Source: an uncultured Clostridia bacterium (lineage in GTDB: Bacteria; Bacillota_A; Clostridia; Oscillospirales; Oscillospiraceae). Taken from it: 5,506 nt of DNA. A model generated the notes under the pieces. That model worked only from the letters and a program-made list of their open reading frames with translations, searched no databases and had not been told where the DNA came from. The position numbers and the translations under genes are program-made. The stretch spans positions 1 to 5,506 of the forward strand of contig CAMJQX010000115.1 in assembly GCA_946408145.1 (NCBI GenBank). The letters are read 5' to 3'. This document shows, piece by piece, positions 5,235-5,506 of this stretch (positions are counted from its first letter, which is position 1; each line of letters begins with the position of its first letter).

Positions 5235-5506
5235 TCAGGCGGCCTGCCCGAGCACGTCGGCATAGGCTTCCTTCACGGCCATCGAGGTAAGCGTCGCGCC
5301 GGACACGCCGTCGATCGGGCCGCCCTGCGCGTCGAGGATCTGCTCCTCGAACTGAGGCTCCGCCGCAGCGCCGTAGTCCGCGGACTGGCTGGAGGTGTCC
5401 ACGTCCACGCTCACGATCTTTCCGCCCTCGACCACGATGGTCACAGAGACGTTCTCGAAGTTGAGCAGGGACTCGGCCTCGGCGGTGTACTCGCCGTCGA
5501 CCAGGC
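5235..5506 (-). CDS. FMN-binding domain protein, C-terminal part (5' end outside window)
   Basis: The frame is open to the window edge and encodes the last 89 or so residues of a protein with an FMN_bind domain (NqrC/RnfG/UrdA type). This domain carries FMN joined covalently to a threonine by the ApbE flavin transferase and passes electrons outside the membrane. The visible part begins LVDGEYTAEAES, runs through VTIVVEGGKIVSVDVD, and ends with the flavinylation motif DGVSGATLTS. The acceptor Thr of SGAT is encoded at 5292-5294, and the protein stops about 19 residues after that motif. A GTG at 5444 is an internal codon, because the domain's first strands lie upstream of it. Whether this is a small stand-alone carrier, a protein of tandem FMN domains or the tail of a larger enzyme cannot be seen. 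It lies 215 nt upstream of the Tat FAD reductase, a plausible electron acceptor for it. Confidence 0.9.
   Translation of the reverse strand, partial: LVDGEYTAEAESLLNFENVSVTIVVEGGKIVSVDVDTSSQSADYGAAAEPQFEEQILDAQGGPIDGVSGATLTSMAVKEAYADVLGQAA

Overview
The window is GC-rich bacterial DNA. It most resembles a high-GC anaerobic member of the Clostridia (Oscillospiraceae-like gut bacteria). The grounds are the Firmicutes-type small proteins (DUF4298 and DUF4250 families), strong AGGAGG ribosome binding sites, a Tat-exported flavin oxidoreductase and a separate FMN-binding protein. The lineage is inferred from gene content and cannot be proved from this window. No RNA genes, CRISPR arrays or transposase genes are visible.

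Plus strand, 1-3303: a co-directional cluster. It opens with the C-terminal three quarters of arginyl-tRNA synthetase (argS, 1-1290; its start lies before the window). A 70-nt gap with a small GC-rich hairpin follows. Then come four tightly packed genes: a LUD-domain (LutC/DUF162-like) protein (1361-1990), a DUF4298 protein (1993-2274), a DUF4250 protein (2289-2462), and a 269-aa protein that reads as a shortened relative of radical-SAM HemW/HemN proteins without the iron-sulfur cysteine motif (2494-3303). Their spacing of 2 to 31 nt suggests a single transcript, possibly including argS.

3304-3387: a convergent intergenic region with a strong stem-loop (3326-3359). It has A-runs on one side and T-runs on the other, so it can terminate transcription from both directions.

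Minus strand, 3388-5506: two flavin genes. The upstream one (right edge, start outside the window) ends in an FMN-binding domain with the SGAT flavinylation motif. It is followed by a very long hairpin terminator (5167-5214). The downstream one (3388-5019) encodes a 543-aa Tat-signal FAD protein of the fumarate reductase/flavocytochrome c family. It has its own near-consensus promoter (TTGACA, 16 nt, TAAAAT), and a 17-bp palindrome lies across the -35 box. The likely logic is an extracytoplasmic reductase that takes electrons from a covalently flavinylated carrier and reduces an unknown organic acceptor. The positions that bind fumarate in classical enzymes do not appear to be kept.

The most interesting items are the HemW-like protein without a cluster, the regulated flavin reductase with an unassigned substrate, and the long perfect hairpin, which may be a dispersed repeat.
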